From assembly GCA_958435945.1 (NCBI GenBank), contig CAUBIC010000001.1:372001-436000 (forward strand): a stretch of DNA of 64,000 nucleotides, in the 5' to 3' direction. The notes below the pieces were generated by a model that had not been told where the DNA came from, ran no database searches, and saw only the letters and a list, made by a program, of their open reading frames with translations. Source of the stretch: an uncultured Collinsella sp. GTDB taxonomy: Bacteria > Actinomycetota > Coriobacteriia > Coriobacteriales > Coriobacteriaceae. Shown one piece after another: positions 8,513 to 18,008 of this stretch (position 1 is its first letter; each line of letters begins with the position of its first letter). Position numbers and translations under genes: made by a program.

Positions 8513-9907
8513 ATGACCCAGGAGACGGTTACGAACGGCACTGAAGCCCTGTTCACTCGCGAAGGCATGCCGCCCGTTAAGGAAATGATCCCGTGTGCCC
8601 TTCAGCACGTACTGGCATCGTTTGCCGGCATCATTACCCCGGCGGTCATCATGGCCGGTGTCTACGGCTTTAATAGCCAGCAGAGCACCGACATCATCCA
8701 GGTTGCACTCATTCTTTCGGCAATCGACACGGCCCTTCAGGCCTTCGCTCCCTTCCGTCGTATCGGCGGCGGCCTGCCCATCGTCATGGGCGTTTCGTTC
8801 GCGTTCCTGCCGGCCCTTCAGGCCATGGGCGCCTCGGGCTTTAGCTTTGGCGCGCTGCTGGGCGGCGAGATCGTCGGCGGTGCCGTTGCGGTTCTCTTTG
8901 GTCTGGCCTACAGCAAGATCAAGTGGCTGTTCCCGCCCGTCGTGACCGGTACGGTCATCTTCTCCATTGGCGTCTCTCTCTATCCCACGGCCGTCAAGTA
9001 CATGGCCGGCGGTATGGGTACGCCGCTGTGGGGCACCCCGCAGGCCTGGTGCGTCGCTCTTATCACCTTCGCCGTGGTCTTTGCGCTCGCCAACTTTGGC
9101 AAGGGCACGCTCAAGCTGGGATCCGTGTTCTTTGGCATGATCGTTGGCATGATCGTCTCCATCCCCTTTGGCATGATCGACTTCTCCAGCGTCGCCACCG
9201 CTCAGGTCTTCGCCCTTCCCAAGCTTATGCCCTACGCGCTCGAGTTTGATCCCGAGGTCTGCATTACCCTCGCTGTCGTGTTCCCCATGGTTGCCATCCA
9301 GGTTATCGGTGACGTTTCCGCCGCCTGCCTGGGCTCCATCGACCGTATGCCCACCGAGCGCGAGCTCTCCGGCGCTATTGTGTCTCAGGGCCTCACCTCT
9401 ATGGTCGGCGGCCTGCTGGGCGGTCTTCCCACCAGCGCCCTTGGCCAGAACGTGGGCATCATCTGCTCCAACAAGGTCGTCAACAAGTGGGTCTTTGTGA
9501 TCATCGCGGCCGTCTTTGCCATCGCCGGCCTGTTCCCGCAGCTCTCTGCCGTCCTTTCCGCCATCCCGCAGCCTGTCATCGGCGGCGCGACCGTCGGCGT
9601 CTTTGGCACCATCACCATGAACGGTGTGCGCATGTTCACCCGCGAGGGCCTCACGCAGCGCACCACCACCATCGTCGGCACCTCGGTCGTCTTTGGCCTG
9701 GGTATCTGGATGGCCAGCGGTTGCCTTGCCGGCGAGGGCATGCCCACCTGGGTGTCCACCGTCATCGGCTCCAACGCCGTGACCCCCACCGCCATCATGG
9801 CCATTGTCCTTAACCTGATTCTTCCGCAGACGCCGGTCGTGGCTCAGCACATCGATGCCGCCAAGGATGCCGCTGTGGATCTGGTCCTGCCCGAGAGCAA
9901 GAAGTAA
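8513..9907 (+). CDS. NCS2-family nucleobase:cation symporter (xanthine/uric acid-type permease)
   Basis: A 464-residue inner-membrane permease with about 14 hydrophobic segments and the NCS2 features QHVLASFAGIITPA near the start and GLPTSALGQNVGIIC (about residues 305-320) in the substrate region. NCS2 members import xanthine, urate, guanine or uracil with protons. Its place at the head of ssnA, ygfK and xdhD-like genes points to a xanthine or urate substrate, as with E. coli YgfU/UacT. The ATG at 8513 gives the normal family length; the upstream ATG at 8426 lacks a ribosome-binding site. Confidence 0.88.
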   Translation: MTQETVTNGTEALFTREGMPPVKEMIPCALQHVLASFAGIITPAVIMAGVYGFNSQQSTDIIQVALILSAIDTALQAFAPFRRIGGGLPIVMGVSFAFLPALQAMGASGFSFGALLGGEIVGGAVAVLFGLAYSKIKWLFPPVVTGTVIFSIGVSLYPTAVKYMAGGMGTPLWGTPQAWCVALITFAVVFALANFGKGTLKLGSVFFGMIVGMIVSIPFGMIDFSSVATAQVFALPKLMPYALEFDPEVCITLAVVFPMVAIQVIGDVSAACLGSIDRMPTERELSGAIVSQGLTSMVGGLLGGLPTSALGQNVGIICSNKVVNKWVFVIIAAVFAIAGLFPQLSAVLSAIPQPVIGGATVGVFGTITMNGVRMFTREGLTQRTTTIVGTSVVFGLGIWMASGCLAGEGMPTWVSTVIGSNAVTPTAIMAIVLNLILPQTPVVAQHIDAAKDAAVDLVLPESKK

Positions 9908-9923
9908 CCGATTCGGTGCTATT

Positions 9924-10086
9924 CGCCGGCGGACGCATCGCCTCGTCCGCCGGCGCCATGCGGCGCCAAGCCGCACTTCAAAGGGCTTGTCCCTTTGGTG
10001 AAGCGTTGACGGGAGAGGGCCCGTTTCCGGTGTAGGCCGGCGCTTCGCACTTCCGCCATGTCAGAGGTGTCAAACCCCGCCTCTGA
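9924..10086 (+). promoter_or_regulatory. Three hairpins in the permease-ssnA gap
   Basis: The gap holds a perfect 12-bp stem (9924-9935 with 9944-9955), an AAAGGG/CCCTTT hairpin with extra pairing (9976-10002), and TCAGAGG/CCTCTGA (10061-10067 with 10080-10086). None is followed by a T-run, so they look like mRNA processing or stability elements rather than terminators. The last one is only 17 nt from the ssnA start. Confidence 0.4.
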
Positions 10087-10103
10087 TGTTGAAGGGAGCA
10101 TTT

Positions 10104-11459
10104 ATGCTTCTGGTCGCTAACGGTTCTGTCTTTACCCGCAACGCTCAGACTCCGTTCATTCCCAACGGTGCGGTCGCTATTGACGGAGATACGATCGTCG
10201 AAGTGGGCCCCGAGCGCGAGCTCAAGGCCAAGTACCCGGATGCCGAGTACGTCGACGCCCAGGGCAACCTCATCATGCCCGGACTTATCAACTGCCACAC
10301 CCACATCTATTCGGGTCTGGCCCGCGGTCTTGCCATTAAGGGCTGCAACCCCACCAACTTCCTGGAAAATCTTGAGCAGCAGTGGTGGAAGATTGACGAC
10401 AACCTGACGCTCGACGGCACCAAGGCAAGCGCCTATGCCACGATTTTGGATTCCATCCGCGACGGCGTCACCACGATCTTCGATCACCACGCGAGCTTCT
10501 GCGAGATTCCGGGCAGTCTCTTTACCATTAAGGACGCCGCTCAGGAGCTGGGCATGCGTTCGTGCCTGTGCTACGAGGTTTCCGACCGCCGTGGCCAGGA
10601 AAAGTGCGATCAGGCTATTGCCGAGAACGCCGAGTTTGCCCAGTGGGCCGCCAAGGAGCGTCGCGATAACGACAACCACATGATCGCCGCCATGTTTGGC
10701 GGTCACGCCACCTTTACGCTGTCGGACGAGACCATGGATAAGATGACCGAGGCCAACAATGGCCTGACCGGCTTCCACATCCACGTGTGCGAGGGCATGA
10801 ACGATGTGTGGGACTCCCGCCTCAACCGCGGCGGCATCAGCCCCGTCGAGCGCCTGCTGCAGCACAACCTGCTCGGTCCCGACACCATGCTCGGCCACTG
10901 CATCCACGTGACGCCCGCCGAGATGGATATCGTCAAGGAGTCCGGCACCTGGCTGGTTAACAACCCCGAATCCAATATGGGCAACGCTGTGGGCTGCGCC
11001 CCCGTGCTCGAGTTCTTCCGCCGCGGCATCCCCGTGTGCATGGGCACCGACGCCTACACCCACGATATGCTCGAGAGCCTTAAGGTCTTCCTGATCATTC
11101 AGCGCCACAACGCCGCTATGCCCAACGTGGGCTGGTGTGAGGCCATGACCATGCTGTTCGAGAATAACGCCAAGATGGCCAGCAAGTATTTCGATCGCAA
11201 GCTCGGTGTGCTCGAGGCCGGCGCTGCCGCCGACGTCATCGTCATGGACTACAAGCCCTTTACGCCGCTGAGCGAGGAGAACATCGACGGCCACATGCTC
11301 TTTGGCATGATGGGCAAAAACTGCCGCACCACCATCATCAATGGCCGCGTCCTGTACAAGGATCGCGAGTTTGTCGGCATTGATGAGGACAAGATCAACG
11401 CGTGGACCATGGCTGAGTCCAAGAAGCTCTGGAGCACGCTCAACGATCGCGCCTACTAA
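10104..11459 (+). CDS. ssnA: Putative amidohydrolase SsnA
   Basis: A 451-residue metal-dependent amidohydrolase, like other SsnA/TrzN-type enzymes. Metal ligands are visible in NCHTHIYSG (about residues 63-71), HIHVCEG, a conserved histidine in GHCIHV, and GTDAYTHDM with the catalytic aspartate. The E. coli orthologue belongs to the purine/urate degradation cluster, where it is thought to open or deaminate a purine-derived ring; the exact substrate is not settled. GAAGGGA precedes ATG 10104. It lies between the permease and ygfK, matching the known cluster order. Confidence 0.9.
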   Translation: MLLVANGSVFTRNAQTPFIPNGAVAIDGDTIVEVGPERELKAKYPDAEYVDAQGNLIMPGLINCHTHIYSGLARGLAIKGCNPTNFLENLEQQWWKIDDNLTLDGTKASAYATILDSIRDGVTTIFDHHASFCEIPGSLFTIKDAAQELGMRSCLCYEVSDRRGQEKCDQAIAENAEFAQWAAKERRDNDNHMIAAMFGGHATFTLSDETMDKMTEANNGLTGFHIHVCEGMNDVWDSRLNRGGISPVERLLQHNLLGPDTMLGHCIHVTPAEMDIVKESGTWLVNNPESNMGNAVGCAPVLEFFRRGIPVCMGTDAYTHDMLESLKVFLIIQRHNAAMPNVGWCEAMTMLFENNAKMASKYFDRKLGVLEAGAAADVIVMDYKPFTPLSEENIDGHMLFGMMGKNCRTTIINGRVLYKDREFVGIDEDKINAWTMAESKKLWSTLNDRAY

Positions 11460-11474
11460 TTACAAGTAGATTCA

Positions 11475-11533
11475 CGCGCGCCGGATGTTTCGCCGCATCC
11501 GACGCGCGTATAGGCGACCTCCGCGGGGTCGCC
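11475..11533 (+). promoter_or_regulatory. Paired hairpins in the ssnA-ygfK gap
   Basis: A 13-bp stem with one mismatch (11475-11487 with 11496-11508) is followed by GGCGACC/GGTCGCC (11513-11519 with 11527-11533). There is no T-run, so transcription likely continues into ygfK. Their role may be segmental mRNA stability. Confidence 0.4.
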
Positions 11534-11607
11534 GGCGCTGTGCTAGCGCTACACCGTATTTGCGCCCGCCGCGCGGTCTCGCCGGGCGTTACAGAGAGGA
11601 GCTCATT

Positions 11608-14607
11608 ATGAGCGACATCATGAGGCCGATCCCGTTTTCGCAGCTGATGAACTGGATCATCGAGGAGCACAAGACTCAGGGCGCCGTCTTTGGCGTGCGC
11701 AAGATGGTCACGACCAACCAGGAGGGCGCGCTTCCCATTTTTGACGAGCGCATCGAGACTCCGTTTGGCCCGGCCGCCGGCCCCAACACGCAGCTTGCCC
11801 AGAACATCGTGGCATCCTACGTGGCCGGTTCCCGCTTCTTTGAGCTTAAGACCGTTCAGGTTATGGACGGCGAGGAGCTCTCCAAGTGTGTGAACAAGCC
11901 CTGCATTGTGGCGCAGGACGAGTGCTACAACTGCGAGTGGTCGACCGAGCTCGAGGTTCCGCAGGCTTTTGCCGAGTACGTGAAGGCATGGTTCGCCTGC
12001 CACCTCATCGCTCGCGAGTACGGCCTGGGCAGCCCGGACGGCTTTGTCTTTAACATGTCCGTGGGCTATGACCTGGAGGGCATCAAGAGCCCCAAGGTCG
12101 ACGCCTACATCGAGGGCATGAAGGACGCCAGCGGCTCTGACGTCTGGAACGAGTGCCGCGCATGGGCGCTCGCCAACCTGGACAAGTTTGAGCATGTCGA
12201 CGCCGCGTTTGTCGAGTCCATCCCGGCACGCGTTTCCAACTCCATCACCGAGTCCACCCTGCACGGCTGCCCGCCGGCGGAGATCGAGCGCATCGCGACC
12301 TATCTGATCACCGAGAAGGGCCTCAACACCTACATCAAGTGCAACCCCACGCTGCTGGGCTATGAGTTTGCCCGCCAGCGTCTGAACGAGCTGGGCTTTG
12401 ACTACATCGTCTTCGATGACACGCACTTCCGCGAGGACCTGCAGTGGGCCGATGCCGTGCCTATGTTCGAGCGCCTGATTGCCCTGTGCGCCGAGCGCGG
12501 TCTAGAGTTTGGCGTCAAGCTCACCAACACCTTCCCCGTCGACGTGACGAGAAACGAGCTGCCTTCCACCGAGATGTACATGTCTGGCCGTTCGCTGTTC
12601 TCGCTGACCATCGAGGCTGCCCGCCGCATTACCGAGCAGTTTGACGGTAAGCTGCGCATCAGTTACTCCGGTGGCGCCACGGTCTACAACATTCGCGCCC
12701 TGTATGATGCCGGCATTTGGCCCGTCACCCTGGCGACCGACGTGCTCAAGCCCGGTGGCTACGAGCGCTTTAGCCAGATGGCCGGCGAGTTTGCCGATCT
12801 GGCCGGCAAGCCGTTCGCGGGCGTCTCTCTCGACGCCGTGACCGCGATCCAGACCGACTCGCTCACCAACCCGCTCTACAAGAAGCCGCTGCGCCCGCTG
12901 CCCGACCGCAAAGTCGCCGGCAAGAGCCCGCTTTCCGACTGCTTTACCACGCCGTGCCGCACGAGCTGCCCCATCCAGCAGGATATTCCCGCCTATCTGG
13001 CGGCTGTTGACGAGGGCCGCTACGAGGACGCACTCAACATCATCATCGAGCGCAACGCCCTGCCGTTCATTACCGGCACCATCTGCCCGCATCCCTGCGG
13101 CCGTGCCTGCGAGCGTGCGTTCTACGAGCCCGAGGGCGCCCAGATTCGCGCCAGCAAGCTCAAGGCCGCCCGCGAGGCCATGACCGCCGTGCTGCCCAAG
13201 CTGCGCGCCCAGGCCATCGCCAACGACGGCGAGCACAACGTTGCCGTTATCGGCGGCGGTCCGGCCGGACTGGCGACGGCGTTCTTCCTGACGCGCGCCG
13301 GCGTGCCCGTCACCATCTTTGAGGCCCGCGACTCGCTCGGCGGCGTGGTCCGTCACGTGATCCCCGAGTTCCGTATCGCCAGCGACGATATCTCCCACGA
13401 CGCCGAGCTCTGCCTGGCCTTTGGCGCCAAGGTGCAGCTCAATGCTCGCGTGGAGTCCATCGACGAGCTCAAGGCCCAGGGCTTTACCGACGTGGTCGTG
13501 GCCACCGGTGCCTGGATGCCCGGCTCTGCGGGCCTGGGAGAGGGTGCCGAGCTCGATGTGCTGGAGTTCCTCGAGGCCGCCAAGAAGGGCGAGAAGCTCG
13601 AGCTGGGCGAGGACGTCGTAGTCATTGGCGCCGGCAACACCGCCATGGATGCGGCCCGCGTGGCCAAGCGCCTGGCTGGTGTGAAGAACGTGCGCCTGGT
13701 GTATCGCCGCACCAAGAAGCAGATGCCCGCCGACGAGGAAGAGCTCGATCTTGCTCTTGCCGATGGCGTTGAGTTCTGCGAGCTGCTGGCGCCCAAGGCA
13801 CTTAACGGCGCCGTGCTGACCTGCGATGTTATGGAGCTTGGCGAGCCGGATGCAAGCGGCCGTCGCAGCCCTGTCGCCACGGGCGAGACCGTTGAGCTTC
13901 CCGCCACCACGGTGATCTGCGCCGTGGGCGAGGGCATCGATGCCAGCCTGTACGATGCCGCGGGCGTCGAGCACGACCGTCGCGGCCGCCTTGCCGCCAC
14001 CTCCACCGGCGTCGAGGGCGTCTGGGCTGCAGGTGACTGCCGTCGCGGTCCTGCCACCGTGGTCGAGGCTATCGCCGACGCCGCCGAGGTCGCCCGTGCC
14101 ATCGCCGGCGTTGACTTTAACAAGTACGCCGATTGCAACGAGCAGGCTGGCCGCGAGGACACCTGCTACGAGCGCAAGGGGTCGCTGTGCCGCGACAAGC
14201 GCAACTGCACCAAGACCCGCTGCCTGGGCTGCGGCTCGGTGTGCGAGGTCTGCTGCGACGTGTGCCCCAACCGCGCCAACGTGGCCATTAAGGTGCCGGG
14301 CCTGGCCAAGCATCAGGTCGTCCACGTCGACGGTATGTGCAACGAGTGCGGCAACTGCGCCGTGTTCTGCCCCTACCAGGAGGGCCGTCCCTACAAGGAC
14401 AAGCTCACCCTGTTCTGGAGCGAGCAGGACATGGAGAACTCCGAGAACGAGGGCTTCCTGGCCGTGGACGAGGACCACTTTAAGGTCCGCGTCGCCGGCA
14501 CGGTCCGCACCGTCTCGGTCGATGCCGTCAACACCGGTCTGCCCGAGGCCGTCCGCCTGACCATCAGGGCCGTGCGCGACAACTATTCGTACCTTCTTAA
14601 GAAATAG
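11608..14607 (+). CDS. ygfK: YgfK-type multidomain FAD/iron-sulfur oxidoreductase (putative selenate reductase family)
   Basis: A 999-residue protein. The N-terminal part (about 1-430) is a barrel-like domain specific to YgfK. A GltD-like region follows, with cysteines in CPHPCGRACERAF, the FAD motif VIGGGPAGLATAF (about residue 546) and the NAD(P)H motif VVIGAGNTAMDAAR (about 670). C-terminal iron-sulfur motifs are CLGCGSVCEVCCDVCP (about 870) and CNECGNCAVFCP (about 912). It fits an electron-transfer flavoprotein linking NAD(P)H to a low-potential partner. The ferredoxin gene 11 nt downstream and the FAD-less hydroxylase after it are the natural partners. ATG follows AGAGGAG. The old 'selenate reductase' name may not reflect its main role. 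Confidence 0.92.
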   Translation: MSDIMRPIPFSQLMNWIIEEHKTQGAVFGVRKMVTTNQEGALPIFDERIETPFGPAAGPNTQLAQNIVASYVAGSRFFELKTVQVMDGEELSKCVNKPCIVAQDECYNCEWSTELEVPQAFAEYVKAWFACHLIAREYGLGSPDGFVFNMSVGYDLEGIKSPKVDAYIEGMKDASGSDVWNECRAWALANLDKFEHVDAAFVESIPARVSNSITESTLHGCPPAEIERIATYLITEKGLNTYIKCNPTLLGYEFARQRLNELGFDYIVFDDTHFREDLQWADAVPMFERLIALCAERGLEFGVKLTNTFPVDVTRNELPSTEMYMSGRSLFSLTIEAARRITEQFDGKLRISYSGGATVYNIRALYDAGIWPVTLATDVLKPGGYERFSQMAGEFADLAGKPFAGVSLDAVTAIQTDSLTNPLYKKPLRPLPDRKVAGKSPLSDCFTTPCRTSCPIQQDIPAYLAAVDEGRYEDALNIIIERNALPFITGTICPHPCGRACERAFYEPEGAQIRASKLKAAREAMTAVLPKLRAQAIANDGEHNVAVIGGGPAGLATAFFLTRAGVPVTIFEARDSLGGVVRHVIPEFRIASDDISHDAELCLAFGAKVQLNARVESIDELKAQGFTDVVVATGAWMPGSAGLGEGAELDVLEFLEAAKKGEKLELGEDVVVIGAGNTAMDAARVAKRLAGVKNVRLVYRRTKKQMPADEEELDLALADGVEFCELLAPKALNGAVLTCDVMELGEPDASGRRSPVATGETVELPATTVICAVGEGIDASLYDAAGVEHDRRGRLAATSTGVEGVWAAGDCRRGPATVVEAIADAAEVARAIAGVDFNKYADCNEQAGREDTCYERKGSLCRDKRNCTKTRCLGCGSVCEVCCDVCPNRANVAIKVPGLAKHQVVHVDGMCNECGNCAVFCPYQEGRPYKDKLTLFWSEQDMENSENEGFLAVDEDHFKVRVAGTVRTVSVDAVNTGLPEAVRLTIRAVRDNYSYLLKK

Positions 14608-14618
14608 GCGAGTCTCTT

Positions 14619-15098
14619 ATGGCCAAATCCATTCAACATCACGTGGCCTACGTTGCCTGCGGAAGCGGCTGTGCTTCCGCAGGCGGCGACGCCCGCTGCA
14701 GCGAAGGCTGCATTGGCTGTGGCGCCTGCGTTACGGCCTGCCCCCACGGTGCCATCGCGCTGGTCGACGGCGTCGCCCGTGTGGACCGCTCCAAGTGCAC
14801 GGGCTGTGGCCTGTGCGGCATGGCGTGCCCGCAGCGCGTGATTGCCTTCGTTCCCGGCTACCAGAACATCCTGGTGCGCTGCAACAACACCGATAAGGGC
14901 GCCATTGCGCGCAAGATCTGCGACACCAGCTGCATCGGTTGCGGCATGTGCGCTAAAAAGTGCCCCGCCGGCGCTATCCGCATCGAGGACAACTGCGCCC
15001 ATATCGACGGCGCGGACTGCCTGTCGTGCGGCATGTGCGCCGTCGTCTGCCCGCATGGCGCTATCCACGACCGCACCGGCATCGCCGCCGGCGTGTAG
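14619..15098 (+). CDS. 4Fe-4S ferredoxin with four cluster motifs
   Basis: A 159-residue soluble iron-sulfur protein. Four CxxCxxCxxxCP motifs lie at residues 31-42, 60-71, 105-116 and 134-145, enough for up to four [4Fe-4S] clusters; extra cysteines sit at 14, 18, 27, 88, 101 and 126. It resembles the cluster-rich half of RnfB-type proteins. Lying between ygfK and the molybdenum hydroxylase with gaps of 11 and 12 nt, it probably carries electrons between them. There is no membrane segment. Confidence 0.88.
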   Translation: MAKSIQHHVAYVACGSGCASAGGDARCSEGCIGCGACVTACPHGAIALVDGVARVDRSKCTGCGLCGMACPQRVIAFVPGYQNILVRCNNTDKGAIARKICDTSCIGCGMCAKKCPAGAIRIEDNCAHIDGADCLSCGMCAVVCPHGAIHDRTGIAAGV

Positions 15099-15110
15099 AA
15101 GGGAATCACC

Positions 15111-17888
15111 ATGGCACAGGAATTCACTTTTACCGTTAACGGCGTCGAGCGCACGACGACCCAAAACAAACCGCTGCTGCGCTACCTGCGCGACGACCTG
15201 CACATTCACTCCGCCAAGGACGGCTGCTCCGAGGGCGCGTGCGGTACCTGCACCATCCACGTGGACGGTGCGGCCGTCAAGGCCTGCGTACTGACCACCG
15301 CTCTTGCCGCCGGCCGCAACATCGTGACCGTCGAGGGCCTGCCCGAGGACGTGCGCGAGGCCTTTGTGTACGCCTTTGGCGCCGTGGGCGCCGTGCAGTG
15401 CGGCTTTTGCATCCCTGGTATGGTCATGGCGGGTGCGGCGCTCATCGCCGAGGACCCCGAGCCCACCGAGGAGCAGATTAAGTACGCCATTCGCGGTAAC
15501 TTCTGCCGCTGCACCGGCTACAAGAAGATTATTGAGGGCATTTCGCTGGCAGCCGCGGTGCTCCGCGGCGAAAAACAGATCGACGAGGACTTGGAGCGCG
15601 GCGACGACTACGGCGTGGGCAAGCGCGCCTTCCGTATTGACGTGCGCAAGAAGGTGCTCGGCGAGGGCAAGTATCCCGACGACATCGACGAGCTCGATCA
15701 GCCGGGCCTGACCTACGCCAGCGCCGTGCGCTCCAAGTATCCGCGCGCCCGCGTGCTCTCCATCGATACCTCCAAGGCCGAGGCCCTGCCCGGTGTGGTG
15801 GGCATCCTGCGCGCCGAGGACGTGCCGGTCAACCAGGTCGGCCACCTTATCCAGGACTGGGACGTCATGATCGCTCAGGGCGATATCACCCGCTGCGTGG
15901 GCGATGCCATCGTGCTGGTGGTTGCCGAGGACGAGGCGACGCTCGAGAAGGCCAAGAAGCTCGTAAAGATTGATTACGAGCCGCTGGAGCCCGTGCGTAA
16001 CATTGTCGAGGCCAAGGCGGCCGACGCCCCGCGCCTGCACGACAGTTTTTTTGCCTTTGGCAACACGGTGGAGCTCAAGGACAACGTGTGCCAGAGCCGC
16101 CATGTGACGCGCGGCGACGCCGCCAAGGCGCTGGCGGAGAGCGCGTTTACCGTGACACAGCGCTTTACCACACCCTTTACCGAGCATGCCTTCTTGGAGC
16201 CCGAGTGCGCCGTCGCCTTCCCGTACAAGAACGGCGTCAAGGTGCAGTCGACCGACCAGGGCGCCTACGATACGCGCAAAGAGTGCGCCCACATGTTTGG
16301 CTGGGATAGCGAACCCGAGCGTGTGGTCGTCGAGACCATGCTCGTGGGCGGCGGCTTTGGCGGCAAGGAGGACGTGTCCATCCAGCACCTGGCCGCGCTC
16401 GCTGCCTATAAGTTCCAGCGTCCTGTGAAGTGCAAGCTCACTCGTGCCGAGTCGCTTGCATTCCATCCCAAGCGCCACGCCATGGACGGTACCTTTACAC
16501 TGGGTTGCGACGCCGAGGGCAACTTTACCGGTCTGGATTGCGAGATCAACTTTGACACCGGCGCCTACGCGTCGCTGTGCGGCCCGGTGCTCGAGCGCGC
16601 CTGCACGCATGCCGTCGGCCCCTACAAGTACCAGAACACCGACATTCGCGGTTATGGCTACTACACCAACAACCCGCCCGCCGGCGCGTACCGCGGCTTT
16701 GGCGTTTGCCAGTCCGAGTTTGCGCTCGAGAGCCTGATCGACCTGCTGGCAGAGAAGGTCGGCCTGGATCCGTGGGAGATTCGCTACCGCAACGCCATCG
16801 AGCCGGGCGAGGTTTTGCCCAACGGCCAGATTGCCGACTGCTCCACGGCGCTGAAGGAGACACTGCTCGAGGTCAAGGATGCCTACTATGCGCATCCCGG
16901 ACACGCCGGTATCGCCTGCGCCATGAAGAACGCCGGCGTGGGCGTGGGCCTGCCCGATGCCGGCCGCTGCAAGATTCGCATCGAGAATGGCGTGGCCGTG
17001 GTCTATGCCGCCACGTCCGACATCGGCCAGGGCTGCAATACCGTCTTTTTGCAGGACGTTGCCGAAGCATGCGGCCTGCCGCTGAGCTGCATCGCCAACG
17101 GCGAGTGCTCCACCGAGAACGCTCCCGACTCCGGCACCACGTCTGGCTCGCGTCAGACGGTCGTGACCGGCGAGGCCGTACGCGGTGCTGCCTTCCTGCT
17201 GCGCGACGCCATGCTTGACGTCGAGGCCGGCAAGCATGCACCCGATGCCCCTGTGAGCGCGCATGGCGACGGCGTCAAGATCGAGTACGACGACGGTCGC
17301 GCCTATCAGCTGCGCACGCAGGAACTCGTCGCCGGCCAGGGCATGCATCCCCAGGATCCCGCGACCGCCATCAAGGCGCTCGAGGGATGCGAGTTTGGCT
17401 ACGTGTACCTGGAGCCGACCGACAAGCTGGGCGCCGACGTTCCCAACCCCAAGAGCCACATCTGCTACGGCTTTGCCACGCATGTGGTCATTCTGAATGA
17501 TGACGGTCGCGTGAGCGAGGTCTATGCCGCGCACGATTCCGGCAAGGTGGTCAACCCCATCTCCATCCAGGGTCAGATCGAAGGCGGCGTGCTCATGGGT
17601 ATGGGCTATGCGCTTACCGAGGATTGGCCGCTCAAGGACTGCGTGCCCCAGGCAAGGTACGGTACGCTCGGGCTGTTCCGTGCGCCCGAGATTCCGGATA
17701 TCCACGCCATCTACGTGGAGAAGGACGAGCTGCTGCCTGTGGCATATGGCGGCAAGGGCATCGGCGAGATCGCAACGATCCCCACGGCGCCCGCCGTGCA
17801 GAACGCCTACCGCGCGTTTGACGGCAAGCTGCGTCCAAATCTGCCCATGGTGGATACGCCCTACAGCCGCGCCCGTCACCGCGGATAG
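15111..17888 (+). CDS. xdhD: Fused [2Fe-2S]/molybdopterin hydroxylase, XdhD-like (selenium-dependent type)
   Basis: A 925-residue xanthine dehydrogenase-family enzyme. The N-terminal [2Fe-2S] domain shows CSEGACGTC (about residues 38-46); the second cluster motif is CGFC (about 97) with CRCTG (about 134). The molybdopterin part has GGGFGGKED (about 413), AYRGFG (about 527) and GGKGIGEIA with the catalytic glutamate (about 884). The FAD subunit of classic xanthine dehydrogenase is absent, as in E. coli XdhD. The yqeB and yqeC genes in the second block support a selenium-containing molybdenum centre. It likely interconverts hydroxylated purines such as hypoxanthine, xanthine and urate; direction and substrate are inferred. 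Confidence 0.9.
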   Translation: MAQEFTFTVNGVERTTTQNKPLLRYLRDDLHIHSAKDGCSEGACGTCTIHVDGAAVKACVLTTALAAGRNIVTVEGLPEDVREAFVYAFGAVGAVQCGFCIPGMVMAGAALIAEDPEPTEEQIKYAIRGNFCRCTGYKKIIEGISLAAAVLRGEKQIDEDLERGDDYGVGKRAFRIDVRKKVLGEGKYPDDIDELDQPGLTYASAVRSKYPRARVLSIDTSKAEALPGVVGILRAEDVPVNQVGHLIQDWDVMIAQGDITRCVGDAIVLVVAEDEATLEKAKKLVKIDYEPLEPVRNIVEAKAADAPRLHDSFFAFGNTVELKDNVCQSRHVTRGDAAKALAESAFTVTQRFTTPFTEHAFLEPECAVAFPYKNGVKVQSTDQGAYDTRKECAHMFGWDSEPERVVVETMLVGGGFGGKEDVSIQHLAALAAYKFQRPVKCKLTRAESLAFHPKRHAMDGTFTLGCDAEGNFTGLDCEINFDTGAYASLCGPVLERACTHAVGPYKYQNTDIRGYGYYTNNPPAGAYRGFGVCQSEFALESLIDLLAEKVGLDPWEIRYRNAIEPGEVLPNGQIADCSTALKETLLEVKDAYYAHPGHAGIACAMKNAGVGVGLPDAGRCKIRIENGVAVVYAATSDIGQGCNTVFLQDVAEACGLPLSCIANGECSTENAPDSGTTSGSRQTVVTGEAVRGAAFLLRDAMLDVEAGKHAPDAPVSAHGDGVKIEYDDGRAYQLRTQELVAGQGMHPQDPATAIKALEGCEFGYVYLEPTDKLGADVPNPKSHICYGFATHVVILNDDGRVSEVYAAHDSGKVVNPISIQGQIEGGVLMGMGYALTEDWPLKDCVPQARYGTLGLFRAPEIPDIHAIYVEKDELLPVAYGGKGIGEIATIPTAPAVQNAYRAFDGKLRPNLPMVDTPYSRARHRG

Positions 17889-17956
17889 GGTAGGGTGCAG
17901 ACGGCATTGCTGATGGGCTGTTCGCGCACAACACCAACTGTATATGCTGCACCTTT

Positions 17957-17988
17957 GGCCCCGGCTTCATCGCGAGCCGGGGCCTTTT
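17957..17988 (+). terminator. Rho-independent terminator closing the first catabolic block
   Basis: GGCCCCGGCT (17957-17966) pairs perfectly with AGCCGGGGCC (17975-17984) around an 8-nt loop, followed by TTTT. It lies 68 nt after the xdhD stop. Confidence 0.9.
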
Positions 17989-18008
17989 GTTTGGAGCGCC
18001 TCCGCATA

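Noticed and set aside
14583..17879. A 1098-codon open frame on the minus strand across xdhD and the ferredoxin
   Set aside because: It mirrors the GC-rich codon pattern of the plus-strand genes, whose cofactor motifs are clear. The antisense protein is low-complexity without known motifs. The same applies to long antisense frames over the U32, hyuA, ade and ribosomal genes.
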